A stretch of DNA of 64,000 nucleotides from Membranipora membranacea (lineage: Eukaryota > Bryozoa > Gymnolaemata > Cheilostomatida > Membraniporidae), in contig OU612073.1 of NCBI GenBank assembly GCA_914767715.1, positions 12,960,001 through 13,024,000 on the forward strand. The letters run 5' to 3'. Position 1 is the first letter of the stretch. Each line of letters begins with the position of its first letter. This document shows, piece by piece, positions 10,838-23,527 of the stretch. Position numbers and translations under genes: made by a program. The notes beneath the pieces were generated by a model that was given only the letters and a program-made list of their open reading frames with translations, searched no databases and was not told the DNA's origin.

Positions 10838-13800
10838 CTATACCTTTAAATCATCTTGACGAAAGAGTCTCCAAAATAACCAGACGCTCCCAATTGTGGC
10901 AGGAGTTGCCAAGGAAAGAAAGATCAGAACCATGCTCCAGTATCCTAGAAGGAAACATGTGTGTTGTCATCAGATGAGCCGTGCCTTGTTCTTAGAGATG
11001 CAAATTACAAGTGGTGCTAATAAGTTAGTTTGCACCAGGAGAAATAGTGTAGTCCCCGATGGAATTAGCAATACTGATCAATGGTCATGTGGCTTGATCA
11101 ATAATTATATCAGCTTTAGTATTTGCATGCATCTAAGATGATTCCTATATGAACATAGTTCTAGTTCAAGTTTAGATAACTAAAGAGCTCGGATACATCT
11201 AGTACTAAGTTCTCTGCTGTTGCTATTCACTACTGTGACTGTTGCATAAATTTACAGAAAAACAAGATTTTCATCACAGACTTACTGCACAGATCGTCAA
11301 TGTTGCCAGTCCACTCTAAGGTCTCCAAGTCACATGTCAGTTTATTATTCTTTTTCTCACTCAATAAGAGAGGGCATTCATAGGTTACTGATAAGTTGTC
11401 ATGCAGCAGAAGCCTCTCATCATTTAATCTTTCTGGCAAAACACATGTCTCCCCATCTATCCAAACTGAAAAAGCATGCAATGGAGTAAATCACTTTCAT
11501 CAAAACTCAATAACAAAATGTTCAGTGTAATAATGTTTAAAAAGTGTTATACCGTACACTGCATGTTTTGATTAGTTGTGTGGCAGGTTTCGGCATTTGC
11601 ATCTTAATGGTACGACATTTTTGGGCTCTCAAACTGTAGAGGCAAAAACCATCGAATGTTGGCTGGGTTGAGCATTATGACAACTGGTGTGTTCAAGTAA
11701 GTTACGATTTATTAGTAAAATTACAAGTGAAAATTGATGATCCAATTATTTGGGAGAATTCTGCAGCTACTTGCGGAATCAAGCAAAATATTTCTACTGA
11801 ACATTTTTTTAGACTTCACGCCAAAGACATGTCCAACACCAAAATACCTGACATTTTCTGTACTCCATTAGCATTGCCAATGTAAATCTGATCATTGACA
11901 TGTAGGAGGGTCTGTGTTGGGATCGTATCACATGACAGGTCTTCTCTTGACGAGAGGCTTGAAGTTGGACAAAAGGAGTGAACTGAGCTGTTGATGTTGT
12001 AGATCAGCAGTTTACCATCATCGTAATTTCCCATTAACAATATTTCATCAAAGAGATGAATTATTATATTTTGCTCTAGGCAGACTGACCGGAGATTGAG
12101 AATAGATCCAGAGTTGAGATCTGCCTCGACAAGGCTGCATTGACAAGTTATGAAGACGGTGGAGTTTTTCATTTCATTCCAGGCGATGGCATTTGGACTC
12201 TTTGGCATGTTCGAAATGAGAGTCGTGACATTTGCACCAACAGCAGTCACTCCACGTAGAGCATTGTTTGACTGATCAGTAACAATCAAATTCCTTTCAT
12301 CTCGCCGGTCCACAACAATTGAGTACGGGGTATTGAATTTGGCTTTTTCCCCGATGCCATCTAAGAACCCATATGTGCCGCACAGTCCAGCGTATTCAGA
12401 TACCTGTTTAGTCGAGCGGTCAATGAGCTTGAGGCAGTCACTGCCAGAATCAATTACAACTATGGTATTAGCATCCAGCTGAGTAAAGCCAGTGATGAAA
12501 TCGAATTCCACATCACCGCGTGGGGAATTAGGGATGCTTGAGTTTAGTTTGCTCTTTGTGTTGAAACTGATGAGGCTTGTTCTAGTAGAAATAAGAATAC
12601 TGGAAGGCTGGCGTAGATCAACTTCTATGTGGCTCACTGAAGTCAAATCGGAAATATAGGTCTCGACGGTGCCAATTTCAAATCTGCAAATGGTCAACAA
12701 GATATATGGAAACTGCAACTGAATGATACAACAAGACGATCACTGGAGTACACTATCTGTAATATACAATGACGCTAAATAATTATCTACTGCAACTTAC
12801 CAAGTAAAGGTTATCAGACTGGGGCTGACTGATAATGAAGTTTGGAAAATAAGGTAATAGGCACCTTTGCTATATCAGTCCATGATATTGTTCGAACATT
12901 TTTCTATCGTGTTTTCTACGAAACCCTGTTAAACTGCACAGTTTATAATTTGCAGGAGAGGCTGGCCTATTCTTTTCCTTTTTCTTTTCCTTTTCCGTAT
13001 AAGGCAAAGTTTTGGTAGAAGAATGGATTCGTTTTGGGGTGGAAGTATTACTAGCAGCGATCCTGCAGGTAATTAAAGTTCATAGCAAACATTCCTTCAA
13101 ACTGGAGGTCTGCTAGGCTATTTACTGCTTACCAATACCAATACCAATACCTATACCAAGGATATCCATTATTGTGCTTGAGTAAATAACAGCATACATC
13201 TTGAAAGGCAAGTAAATATAGAAGACTCACCCTGGGATTTGGTTATCATAAGCCTGAATATTCTCCACATCGATTTCTCCAGATGTGATCTCAGCAAGCC
13301 AGGAAGTTAACAAAATCTACCAAAGAAATTATGATTCCATAAGACTTGTACAAATCACATCGCTTCACTTAAGGACACAGCCAGATATTGGCAAACAATG
13401 AATCATGGATCAGTTGCAAAGTAGAGTCAGCAGTAGTCAAGATTTATTACCAACATAGAGCACAGGACACACAACTCTTATAAACAAATTATCTCTGTCT
13501 TAACCCCAATGCAGACAGACCGAGTGTATATCTATAGTGTAACATGTCTTCACTATAATCTACCAAGTATCCCCCCTTGGAATTCGATAGTAACTACCCG
13601 CGATAATTGTGTGAGCTTCTGCATTTGACAATCAATTTCCAGTGGCTACTCATTTCAATCACTGATTTTAACAGTGCAATGGTATAGGGATAAGGGTAAA
13701 TAAACTAACAAACTACAACTACTGTAGTAGTTTAGATTTTAGCTCAATACATATTCATAAGAAATGAAACTAAACTCCAAAATCACTTTGTACTGACCAA

Positions 13801-13889
13801 TCACATGATCTTTCAAGGTGTCCTGATTGAATAAAAAAAAGCTTAGCATTGCTTACCACCAGAATAACATAGTATGAGGTGTCCATCAT
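10838..13889 (-). CDS. NHL-repeat and sushi-domain type I membrane protein, complete five-exon gene
   Basis: complement(10838..10944, 11286..11465, 11848..12683, 13231..13316, 13857..13889); 1,242 nt, 413 residues plus TAG. Exon 1 starts ATGATG and, joined to exon 2, makes a signal peptide (MMDTSYYVILV, then ILLTSWLAEI). Exon 3 (residues about 40-318) is a six-bladed-propeller-like NHL region with the classic blade CGTYGFLDGIGEKAKFNTP. Exon 4 (about 319-378) is a sushi/CCP module: CVLPERL, VTYEC, LTC, EWTG and a final LC. Exon 5 gives one membrane helix (about 382-402) and a 10-residue tail, RLFRQDDLKV. Donors are GTAAGC, GTGAGT, GTATTT and GTAAGT; all acceptors are AG; phases agree at all four joins. 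Role inferred: a cell-surface recognition or adhesion receptor. The short tail lacks a signalling motif I can recognise. Confidence 0.85.
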
Positions 13890-14690
13890 AGTTTTGTTTT
13901 TCCCTCTGTATGAATGTAGCAGATAGTGACTGGTGATTGACTCCGATCAGCTGGTTTGAATGTCGCTGAGTAACACAACTAGTTTACCAATGACACACCG
14001 TCATGTGAGGTTATATACAGCACACATCGTCATGTGAGGTCGCTGATAACACAAAATCATGTAAGTTTGCTGTCAACACAATGGGGTTTTAGCACTGCGA
14101 GCTCAGCTCACTAAAGATAAAATTAACACTTGAAAGTATCACTGCCTTATCTTTCAAGAAAAGGTCATTGTCGAATTGTGTTGAAATATGTAACACTGTG
14201 ACAAGTAAGGCTTCTTATCTATGCAATGAGCCATTATAAGCCAGTACAATTTTGACAACCGCAATATACACAATATACACAATATCATAGAGGAACAAAT
14301 GTTTGTACAAACTAAGAGACCAAAAAAGTGTACATGGCTAAACTGCTGTTGCCCGAGTCCTCAGAATTAAAAATATGCAGCTGAAGAGTAAAAAGCATTA
14401 ACTGAATAAACTTTGTAAAATCCACTAAACATGACTAAGAAAAGGGGGGATCTCAGGGCCTTACAATGCTAAGCCAAATCCAGTGCAGCAAAAGCTAAGA
14501 TCAGTGTCTTCCTAACTAAGAGGTCTTGAAACTTTGATATCACACATGCAGGTTCAATAAACCTCTAACAACTGGCACTAGATACAGGTCAGTGCGAGTA
14601 ATAACAAAGGCCAAGAAAAATTAGAACAAAGAAATTAGGAACTTGGAGCTTGTCTTCACAAGATTGTTGACATACACAATGGTCCCATGC
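13890..14690. other. Intergenic, no recognisable feature
   Basis: Upstream of the NHL-sushi gene. Short degenerate direct repeats with a CATGTGAGGT core occur at about 13990-14070. No exon with convincing splice borders is seen. Promoter elements cannot be assigned by eye. Confidence 0.4.
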
Positions 14691-14699
14691 TTCGAATGA

Positions 14700-14848
14700 G
14701 TGGTCCACTCCGATATCGAATGATAAATGTTTACGAATTCCGTGATGAATAATCATGAAAAGAGATCTGCCGCGGCCAGGATTTGAACTCGGGCGTCCCG
14801 CATTGAAGTCATTGTCTAAAAGCGCTATACCATTTGGCATCCAAACTT
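14700..14848 (-). repeat. tRNA-like SINE fragment
   Basis: On the minus strand, a tRNA-like head contains TGCCAAATGGTATAGCGC (A-box-like) and, about 40 nt later, GAGTTCAAATCC (B-box-like), followed by an unrelated tail. The cloverleaf is imperfect and no clean anticodon arm is evident, so a SINE head fits better than a tRNA gene. No A-rich or simple tail was identified. Confidence 0.45.
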
Positions 14849-14879
14849 TCTAGGTTATGATAGAGTTTATGACAATATG

Positions 14880-14894
14880 GGGGGGGGGGGGGGG
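14880..14894 (+). repeat. Poly-G run
   Basis: An uninterrupted run of about 15 G residues, unusual in this AT-rich sequence. A similar G run lies near 59773. Confidence 0.9.
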
Positions 14895-14968
14895 AGGAAC
14901 GAAGGAAAATTCAAGAAGCAGGGTCAGCTCCTTCATCATTACAAGACTTGATGAATAGCTATACTCAC

Positions 14969-17900
14969 CATCTGATCATTTCTGTTGAGAAGCAATAGGC
15001 GTCCTAGACTTAGTTCTTGATGGCTGAAACTTCGTTTTATTTTGAGGTGTTGACTCGTCACCACTGAATTTACACGTATCCTAGGTCCCTCACTTTCCAC
15101 TATAAGATGATAAAAAGTATAAGGTTTAAATTATAATTGATATGCTGATTGTCAAGTTCCCTTTTCAAAACACTAAGCAAAGAATCAAGAAACAACTCAC
15201 AACTAGATTTTGCCACATTGCATAACGGGTAATAAAAAAAGCCTTGAAGTAAACGCGCCTTGATGGCAAAGCAAACAAACCACATAACATGGTATTGCGT
15301 TACACGTATTAGGTATATCAAATGCTGGCATATCTGTGATCCAGGTGAATCAACATTATCTCACACACCTATTGGTCGGAGTCTGTGGTGCTGAAGTTGT
15401 TGATGGCGTAATTGATATATCAGTCATAGCAGTGGAGAGCGAGGATGTTGAAGGCCCTGTCACCACAACACTTGTTGATGCATCATCATCCAATCTGGTA
15501 TCCTCAACTGCAGGCTGGCATCGCATCGCTTCTAAAATACAGAATGCAAGATATGCTCATTACCTATAGCAGTGAATAGCCAAGTGTTTACTTATCTGGT
15601 TTACGTTGCTCAATAACTCATTTCCATCTCGGGACGCCAGATACATCAGCCTAAATTGTTTCTTTTTTCCTGTCCATTTGGGAATTAATAACACATTTTA
15701 TCTCACCTAGGCTGATGACTCGGTCATCATCAGTATTATAGTAACAGTCAGATTCGTCTACCTCTCTAGTCTCCAGGGTCGGCAGTTCTGGGTCATCGTA
15801 TGCAGTTTGGTTGACAGTCAGCTGCTGCTGCTTGTATTTGTTGAGCATATCATCAAGCATTGAGTGGACATCCTCAAATCGCTGAGACCTATATCAGAAA
15901 ACAATCTTATATAGTATAATTAAGAATAAATAGGTACCAGCGGCCAGCTGTGGAAAGGATTCATATTCATCAGCCGATACCGCTCATTTTGCGGGATTGA
16001 CAGGTGGACAATGGATGATGGGTATGTTTATAGAACAAAAGGAATAAAGAAATTAAGATAGGTGATAACAGCTGTTAAATAAAACGCCTTCCTATTATTT
16101 CGATAACAAGATTATGTATGAGTTCATAATCTTAAAATGATCCTGCGACATAAATATTCCCGCTCAACAGTGTTTGGCTTGTTTACCTATTTTCATGCTG
16201 AGATTGAAGATAAAGTTTCTCACTGCTATGGATGGAATATTAAATTCAAATACCTGAAATGCACGGGTTTGATTGTTGTGTCAGTTGTATCAACTGCTTC
16301 GCCATCCTGGAAAATCCAGTTCCCAGTTTCATCAATCCTGTGCCACACAATCTCCAATAGATAGTCACTTACACGTCGCTTGTGGGCAGCGAAAGAAGCA
16401 ACATCTTCTTCAATCATTACTGATGTTATTGTACTGCATGGCCGTGATGGCATCTGAGCCAATTCCTTGGTTATATGATTTTCCTACCTGGTGTAGCATT
16501 TTCCCATCTTGCCTTCATCGGCTTTACGCTGAGTTCGGAGAATAGTGTTTGCTGAAGAGGTGTTCTGGTTGGAAGTTGGTTGTTCCTTCAGTGATTTTCA
16601 CATCCTTGAATACCCTCTCCTGATTCTCAGCATTCAGGGATCTCAGAGCGATCGGTCGAAACCACTCACCAAAATGGCTGGTGTTTGAATGGAACGGCAT
16701 ACTGAACATCGCTCTTGGCCCAACCTGCTTTGGTACAGCGAACAGTTGGAGAACAAAAAAAAAGGCATTATATTTCAGTAACTCCAGTGAGTTGTAGTGT
16801 TTTACACTGGCACTAAATAAGCAATCAACGCAATGGATAATTCGTTTCGCGGTAACAAATTTCCTCCAAGATCATTGAATTTCCATCATGTGTTAATATC
16901 CAGAGATTTGAAATACAGATGTAAGTGATGTAAAGTATGTTCCAGCAGGAGAAAAAGGTATCTAGTGAAACAATATATTTATAACCCACTAATTCCTTGA
17001 AGTATTTAATGAAAGATTTGTTTAAAAACAGAGATATACACCTGCGGGTTGAAGCTTACCTTCTTGTTATCGAGAAAGAAGATGAAAGTCAGATTGAGGA
17101 GTGCTAGGATGTTTTTCTGGGTTCGCCTTATTTCTTTTGAGTAGGCTAGATGTTGGATATAGCCAAGTGTTGCCATTAGCCTGTAAACTCAATGTTCTGA
17201 TTCTGAGTCTTGCCTGATACCCATTAATCTCTTGCTTATGATCTATAAAATAATAACAATTCTCATCCCTTGTGACAGTTTCCTTTGGCTGTATATCTGG
17301 TTGTGCATCCTCTTGCGGGCTGAGTTGGTCTGGGGGACACTGAAAGCCTCACGCCGGCAGCACGGTGCAGGACCCAAGCCACCAAAGCTCTTAACATGTT
17401 TCATTTTTGTTGTTGTTTTATCATGAGATAGCTACAATTTTCCTGATTCTAGCAAATGTTACACATAGTTTGATTATGTAAAAAAATTTAAACTAGATGC
17501 AATTGGTTATTGTAGGTAATAACATTTTGAAAACTAGACCTCATGACAGTGAATTTTATTTGCTTAGTACGCTAAGTTCTTGGGTCCGAAAGTAAAGTGG
17601 TTATAGGGTCATCTGGTCTCATTTATGGTCTCATATGGTAATCGGTTAAAATATCTGGTGTTACCCTACCACATAGGGAAACTTGTCATGTATAAGCTAC
17701 TTGTTCAACTTTTGAAAATAATTTACCTGCTTGATAAGTTTTGACTTATCCCCCTTGCAGACCATGTGGTATATTATGACATACAATTCACAAATTCAAT
17801 ATTGAGCATCCTCACACATTACCAGGTTCAATTGAATTAGGATAAAACTCCTGGGCACACTTTGGTTCATCTTGAGTTCCTTAATAATGTTACCTACAAT

Positions 17901-20900
17901 AAAAAAATGATTGAAAAGGCTGATTTATTAAAAGTAACAAATTACGATGAATATAAGAACTCAGCATCTTGTTGTGGCACTCAACAAGGTTATATGGGGC
18001 ATGACGTGCCGTATAATTTTTGACAGTGAGGTTTTTATTTTATGTTCTAAGATCAAGATTTCTGTCTGCTGTTAAACCCTTTTTCAGCAATATCATCGGA
18101 GAAAATGAGTGATTTTCAGTGAGCCACGGGACAACCATTTCTACCGCTAGTGTGTGTTCAGGCAATCGCTGTCTGCATGAGAATTTGTGGTGAGTCAGTC
18201 ACAGCACACCTAGCAAAATCTAATACCATTCACAAACCTTAATCAAATATCATCTCACTGATTTTTCTGCCCTTCACAAACATTACTCCCGTGGCTCAGT
18301 AGACAGTTGAAGAGGGCGATATGGGTTCAATCCCCATTTTTCTGAGTTTCTGGTTGAAAATGTTCTCCTGATAATCATAGTTTTGATAACGAAGAGGCTT
18401 TATAGACCATTATGTTGTCGATGTTCTGGCGTGCCCTAAACAGGAATAAGAACTAATTAGGTTTGCAACCCTGGTTCCAGGCCATCCTTAATGATAAGTA
18501 AAAATGTACTCTATGAGGTTGAACAGTCTCAACGAAATTTAGGTTGAACTTACATATTGTAATTTTGAGATCATGGGGCGGCTCCAACTGAGAAATCGTG
18601 TAGTCACCCAACTTGTTTCTAATCTCTTCATCATCCGTCAGCATGAGAGCCACAGGACGACGAAGTATATTTCAGGAAGAGGCAATTACTCCCATCACAT
18701 ACAGCAAAATGCCGAGGTGAGACAAGTGAATCTCAGTTTGGACACACAAGCGCGTTTTAGGATCTCTTTTATATACAGGAGTTACTTTGCAACCGTAGTA
18801 GAAATCCACCGTTATTCTTTTGACTGCCGCTTGAAATGGTCACAGTAGGCGAAAATGGGGTTTACAGTCATGAGTGTTAATTTTTTAAACCAAGTAATAC
18901 TATTAGATGTATTATGTTTCACTCACGTCCAAGTTGTCATAGACAGAAAGCTCTCCATTCCTCCTATTCTTCCACCTGTCAGTCTTATCTATGACAGCTT
19001 GCCGATGAAGAGGGTCGTGATATTTGGGTTTGAGGAAGTTAACATGAGTTCTGCAAAGCCTTAGGCCTATGTTTATGCCGCATGAGCATGGGTAGTGTCC
19101 GTTCACTTGATTCCCAGCCTCGAAGGCTCTTGCTGGAGAATCACCTAAAAACAAGATTAAATTGATAGATATGACATGGGTTCTGATCATCTATCTTGCA
19201 AATATTGTAGACGCTACGTCAGGCATTTGGTACCGCAACAGTGTAGTTTTGATGGCAAATAAGAGAGCAATTCAGCATCCTCAGCATGATCCACCAGAAG
19301 GCAATGTTTCATTCAAAAATTAATGACTATACGGGAGAAAAACCTCTTGTAAAGGAAAAATATATTTTTTTATATTTGTTTGCTTGTCACCTATGCCAAC
19401 TCCCATCTTTGAAGAATACCTTACTGTGGTTCCCTGTGATTCGTCAAGCTCTATTATATGCTCCACTCTTGTTGGTGTATACAGAGCTTGATCCCTGTTC
19501 GAGCTTTTGGAGCATGTAAACATTTCCTTTTAACTTTCACATTACAACAGTCTGTGAATGTTGGCGTTTTCACACTGTTTCATGGATCGGTGTGCTTAAT
19601 TTGCTGAGATATAGAGATTGTTTTAGAGAAAATATACTGGTGGACTTGTTTTGTTTACTGTACACATTAAGTTGTGAAGAGAATCTTGATTTAATTTTTA
19701 AATTGTCTGAATTCCAATGTGTAATGTGTAACAGCTATAACTTGACCGGATATAAAAACAAAATTTTTTATGAATGCTCAATCGAGTTTTTGAGCTTTAA
19801 TGTTTGACACTCACCCCTTGTACTCTGATGGTGTCAAATAAACTAGCGGGTCATAAAGCAATGACACAGTACCAAGAAAGTAACTGTGGCTCGCTATCGT
19901 ACTGTGGTCGTACCACACTGAGAACATCCTGGTAGTAATCTGTTTGTTCAGGTCTGTTATGGTCGTGGCATTGGAATAAATACCTGAAATATTGAAAACA
20001 AGCGTGAATACTAGGAAAGGTTGCGGGATAAGCAATAATATAATTTCCAAGGTAAATATGTGCATGATTATAATTATTCAGTTCCATAATTATTTTGGAA
20101 TTCAGGCACCACTCAATCCACCAATAGCTTAAATCCATTAGCCCTTTAGTGACCCATATGAGTTAACTTTATTTTAATTACCTGATCAAATTCCTGAAAT
20201 AAACTCATCTTACTGGAAACTACTGCACCAACCGCTTCCTAGCTTTTAAATTATATTCCATTGAAATCCGGGCATGTTGGTCAGTTTAGTACAAAATGCT
20301 CATCTTTTTTCTCCAGTTCTGAACACGCCTTTCCAATGTCACATGTCTCAGGATAAACCGGGCGCAGCAGTCCTCTTTCCTCCTGTGACTAGAGTGTTTC
20401 GTCCATTATGTACTGCAGAGTGAAAGTTCTTCCGTGTAAGGTCAATCTATGCGGGACAAGCTTTCCATCTTTGACTTTCTTATAAAGGAGTGTTATTGGA
20501 ACTATTGTTGTACTGTTACTCCAGACACCAGATGATATTTTCTCACGAAAATCTTCTTCAGAGCGCCATCAGTTGGGAAGATCTGTGACAGGTCTACCAA
20601 AACTCCACTGACATCTAGTTTTCTTTTGCTGCGGCGATACCAAGGTGTCTCACTAGACTTCACAAGCCCTTGGTCAATGGAGAACTGTTTCAGTACAGAA
20701 TTACCATTAGAAGCTGGTCGCTTATCAGCCAACAAGACAGGAAATTTACGGTAAAGCTTGAGCCAGTTGATCCTTTGCCCTTCTGCTTGGATAGTCACTA
20801 TATGCTGCCTTACAGCTTCTCTGTCGAAGCTAAACCGCTCTGGTATTATAAGTATTGTCTCCTCGGCTCCTTCTGGATTAAACTAATATCCCTCCGCATA

Positions 20901-21283
20901 TTTGCTGTGTTCCGATAGCTGAGATCATATGTCGGAATGGCAGTATTCAATTTGTCTGTTGATTCATGACCAACTGTACCGAGAACTTCACTGACAAGCT
21001 GTTGATTACTGTCTCTGCTACTAGGTTGTTCATTTTCCGTACCAAGTCATCTATCGCAGCATGCAGCTCAATCCGTGCACTTGTTTCATCAGATGTACCA
21101 ATAGCATTGGTGAACTGTAGGAGCTTTACATCTAGTTTATCGTGGAGTTTTGAGTTCTTAACTAGGAGTTTGTAGTACCGAGCGTGTGCGGGTTTCAGGC
21201 AGGCTGAGCAGTCCTTTAGCTGATGACTTCGTTTTTCTTCTGATGTCAAGTGCTCCCATGCAAAGTTACAGAAGTGATTGCAT
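14969..21283 (-). pseudogene. Multi-exon gene of an uncharacterised expanded animal family, with lesions
   Basis: Minus-strand exons with matching splice signals: ~20950-21283 (FCNFAWEHL, then a C..C pair), ~20502-20870, 19815-19983 (TTITDLNKQITTRMFSVW), ~19391-19505, 18927-19144 (GDSPARAFEAGNQ, HYPCSCG), 18554-~18660 (LEPPHDLK), 17060-17180 (YIQHLAYSKEIRRT), 16254-16724 (FGEWFRPIALRSLN), 15707-15888, 15369-15531 (Ser/Thr-rich) and 14969-15092. From memory these motifs, in this order, occur in a large uncharacterised family of cnidarian and sponge proteins, possibly transposon-derived. Joins from 17060 down to 14969 keep phase. Lesions: a frameshift near 16530 and an in-frame TAG near 16490 in the largest exon, a TGA before the LEPPHDLK exon, and frame breaks near 20960 and 20880. 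Hence probably a pseudogene, unless the assembly is wrong or these are missed introns. Confidence 0.6.
18286..18430 (+). repeat. tRNA-derived SINE
   Basis: CGTGGCTCAGTAGACAG (A-box-like) at about 18290 and GGGTTCAATCCCC (B-box match) at about 18322 form a tRNA-like head, followed by a non-tRNA body. It lies in an intron of the uncharacterised family gene, in the opposite orientation. Confidence 0.6.
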
Positions 21284-21419
21284 CTGTAAAAACAGTGCGT
21301 AGAATTACAATCCAACATAAATAATTGACTATTACAGACTGCTAGTGTTGATATTCTCAGATGTTGTAGGAATGGTAACCACTGGAGTTGCTTGATTGTT
21401 AAGCAGAGGACCATCAGTT

Positions 21420-22256
21420 GTTATCGGTGCAAGGGCCTCAGTGTGAATCGTAGTAGGCAGTTAATAACATAACCGAAGCACTTATAATCTTACTATTACA
21501 TAACTATCAACATTTTTATCATATAAAATAGAAAGCTGATGAGCTGCTTAATGTAAATCACTGAACCAAAGGGTTTTACATACCAAATTGTAACCGTTAT
21601 CATAATGTACTATTTTTCCAAAATTGCTTTGATCAAATATTGAACATGCTGTAGAAAGCCGCGTATTTTAAGTAGCATACAGCCACAAAAGCTTTATTTT
21701 GATATTTTATGGGTAATTATGTACTACTTCTTAATATTGACGTTATAAATAAATATCAAATTTGAAAATGTTAATTACTTCAATTACAAACTCTCTTCCA
21801 CCATTTTGTTTCAGTACTGTGTTGCGTCAATTTTTAGTAAGGTTGGTTATGCAGCTTGGAAATAATATGTGGACATCAATGCGGCTCTCCTTTTTTTCAA
21901 CAAGCTTCCTGGTTTGATGCCTTGAAGTTTTCATAACAATCATCAGCATTCAGCTTTCGAAGAGTGAAGACATGAAACTTCAGTGCTCTCACTACCCAGT
22001 ACAAACCATAGTTATCTATCATTGGTAATTACTTGGCTAAATACATTAACACACTTTACTGTGTATTACAACAATAACCATCAATACGCAGCCAAATAAT
22101 TTGTCACGGGTAAAATACTGAGGCGGAATATCCTCATCAGAGACAGGGCACTGGTTCATACAGTAAACTGTTCCTGAATTGGTTAAGCCTCTTATACTTA
22201 GATTACGGCGGGAAACAGGAAGGGAATGCAGGGATATCATCACAGAGGCTTCTATC
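21420..22256. other. Left flank of the tandem block; mostly featureless
   Basis: AT-rich and without identifiable genes. A short plus-strand coding-like stretch at about 22170-22320 (GRECRDIITEASISKR, HHQRRVVHCTT) runs across the left boundary of the first tandem unit. It is recopied from its AGCAAGCGCATCG point in copies 2 and 3. Confidence 0.5.
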
Positions 22257-22326
22257 AGCAAGCGCATCGAACGTCACCACCAACGACGAGTTGTCCACTG
22301 CACCACCCTCAACCATCACCCTAGAT

Positions 22327-23527
22327 CAGGGGTGCCCAACCTATGGCTTATGAGCCACCTCGGCTCATATTGGCTTTTTGGGTGGCTCATTTTAATATTT
22401 GCAAAATTCAAGCGCTTTTTGGCGCGAATTTCATGCATTCAATTCATGCATGTACAATGTACATTAAAAGTATGTATTGTGTATACAAGTTCATTGCATT
22501 GGGTGCCTGCATTATATATGTGTGTGTAGAGTTGTCTTCTTGTGGCATTCACAGAGCCCAATCAAACCGATGAAAATTGACTGGATAAGATCTCAGGTGA
22601 TCCAGTTTTTTCATTTGTAACTATTTTCATGTGCTGCTTGTCAAGATACATGTGAGATGGGTGACAAACCCATATCTTTCCAGCCAACCTGGACAGATAA
22701 GTTCCTGGTCAGAGAGGTTGGTGGGAGGCCTGTATGCGTGATATGTAACAAGACGCAAACCTATAACAAGCAGAGTAGTATTTCGAGACATTTTAACAGT
22801 GCACACAGCGATTTTGACAGTAGGTTCCCTTCAGGGTCTGGAAGACGTAAAGACAGAGTATAGAAATTGCTCTTAAACGCTGAGCAGGGAAAGAAACTTC
22901 TAAAAGGGAAGCCTAGTGACGCAGCAGTAGCTGCTTCTGTAGCCAGTTTCCAAGTCGCTTACGAGCTGGGGAAGGCTATGGCACCATTCACGCATAGTGA
23001 ACTTATCAAGACGTGCATGGTCAGCACAGTTGAATCGCTGTTCTCAAATAAACCAGAGATAAAAGCGGCCATCAACAATGTGCCACTCAGTCGCATGACA
23101 ACCACTCGGAGAGTGGAGATCATTGGAGAGGACATAAGGCGGAGCACCCTGGTCGAGGTCAAGGAATCAGATTGCTTCTCATTGGCCCTCAACGAGACTA
23201 ATGACATCAATGACACTGCGCAGTTAGCAATCTTTGTATGCTACTCCCTAAAAGACATATACCATGAGCGCCTACTAACAGTGCTTAGTTTGAAAGGCAG
23301 AACTACAGGATCAATTATTTTTGAGGAGTTTGAGAAATTTATGGTGGATGGATCTCTTCCCTGGGATAAGATTGTGGGTGTAGCTACTGATGGTGCCCCA
23401 GCAATGGTTGGCAAAAATTCAGCATTTGTAAAATTCCTGAAAGACAAGTGCCCTAACCTTCTTGCCTGCCATTGTATCATTCATGAATCAGTGCTGTGTG
23501 CTCAGACAATATCTGACAGAAATGGAT
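22327..23527 (+). pseudogene. hAT (BED finger, GTF2IRD2/ZBED-like) transposase, copy 1, truncated
   Basis: The 5' terminal repeat starts CAGGGGTGCCCAACC at 22327, a typical hAT end. The preceding 8 bp, CCCTAGAT, has the nnnTAnnn form of Buster-type targets. Coding begins at ATG 22657: a BED-type finger (WTDKFLV, CVIC, SRHF, H), an in-frame TAG at 22864, then the transposase core to a stop at 23527. The core keeps ATDGAPAM and HCIIHES. The first acidic position reads LALNETND, whereas the intact relative at 62.8 kb has LALDESTD. The C-terminal half, including insertion and dimerisation regions and the 3' terminal repeat, is missing. The element is inactive through the stop, the probable loss of a catalytic Asp, and truncation. 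Confidence 0.85.

Noticed and set aside
14589-14840. Minus-strand open frame of about 80 codons
   Set aside because: It covers a tRNA-like SINE head and its tail; no domain or splice border supports coding.
15336-15569. Plus-strand open frame opposite the Ser/Thr-rich exon
   Set aside because: The minus-strand reading has matching acceptor, donor and phases with its neighbours; the plus frame is its shadow.
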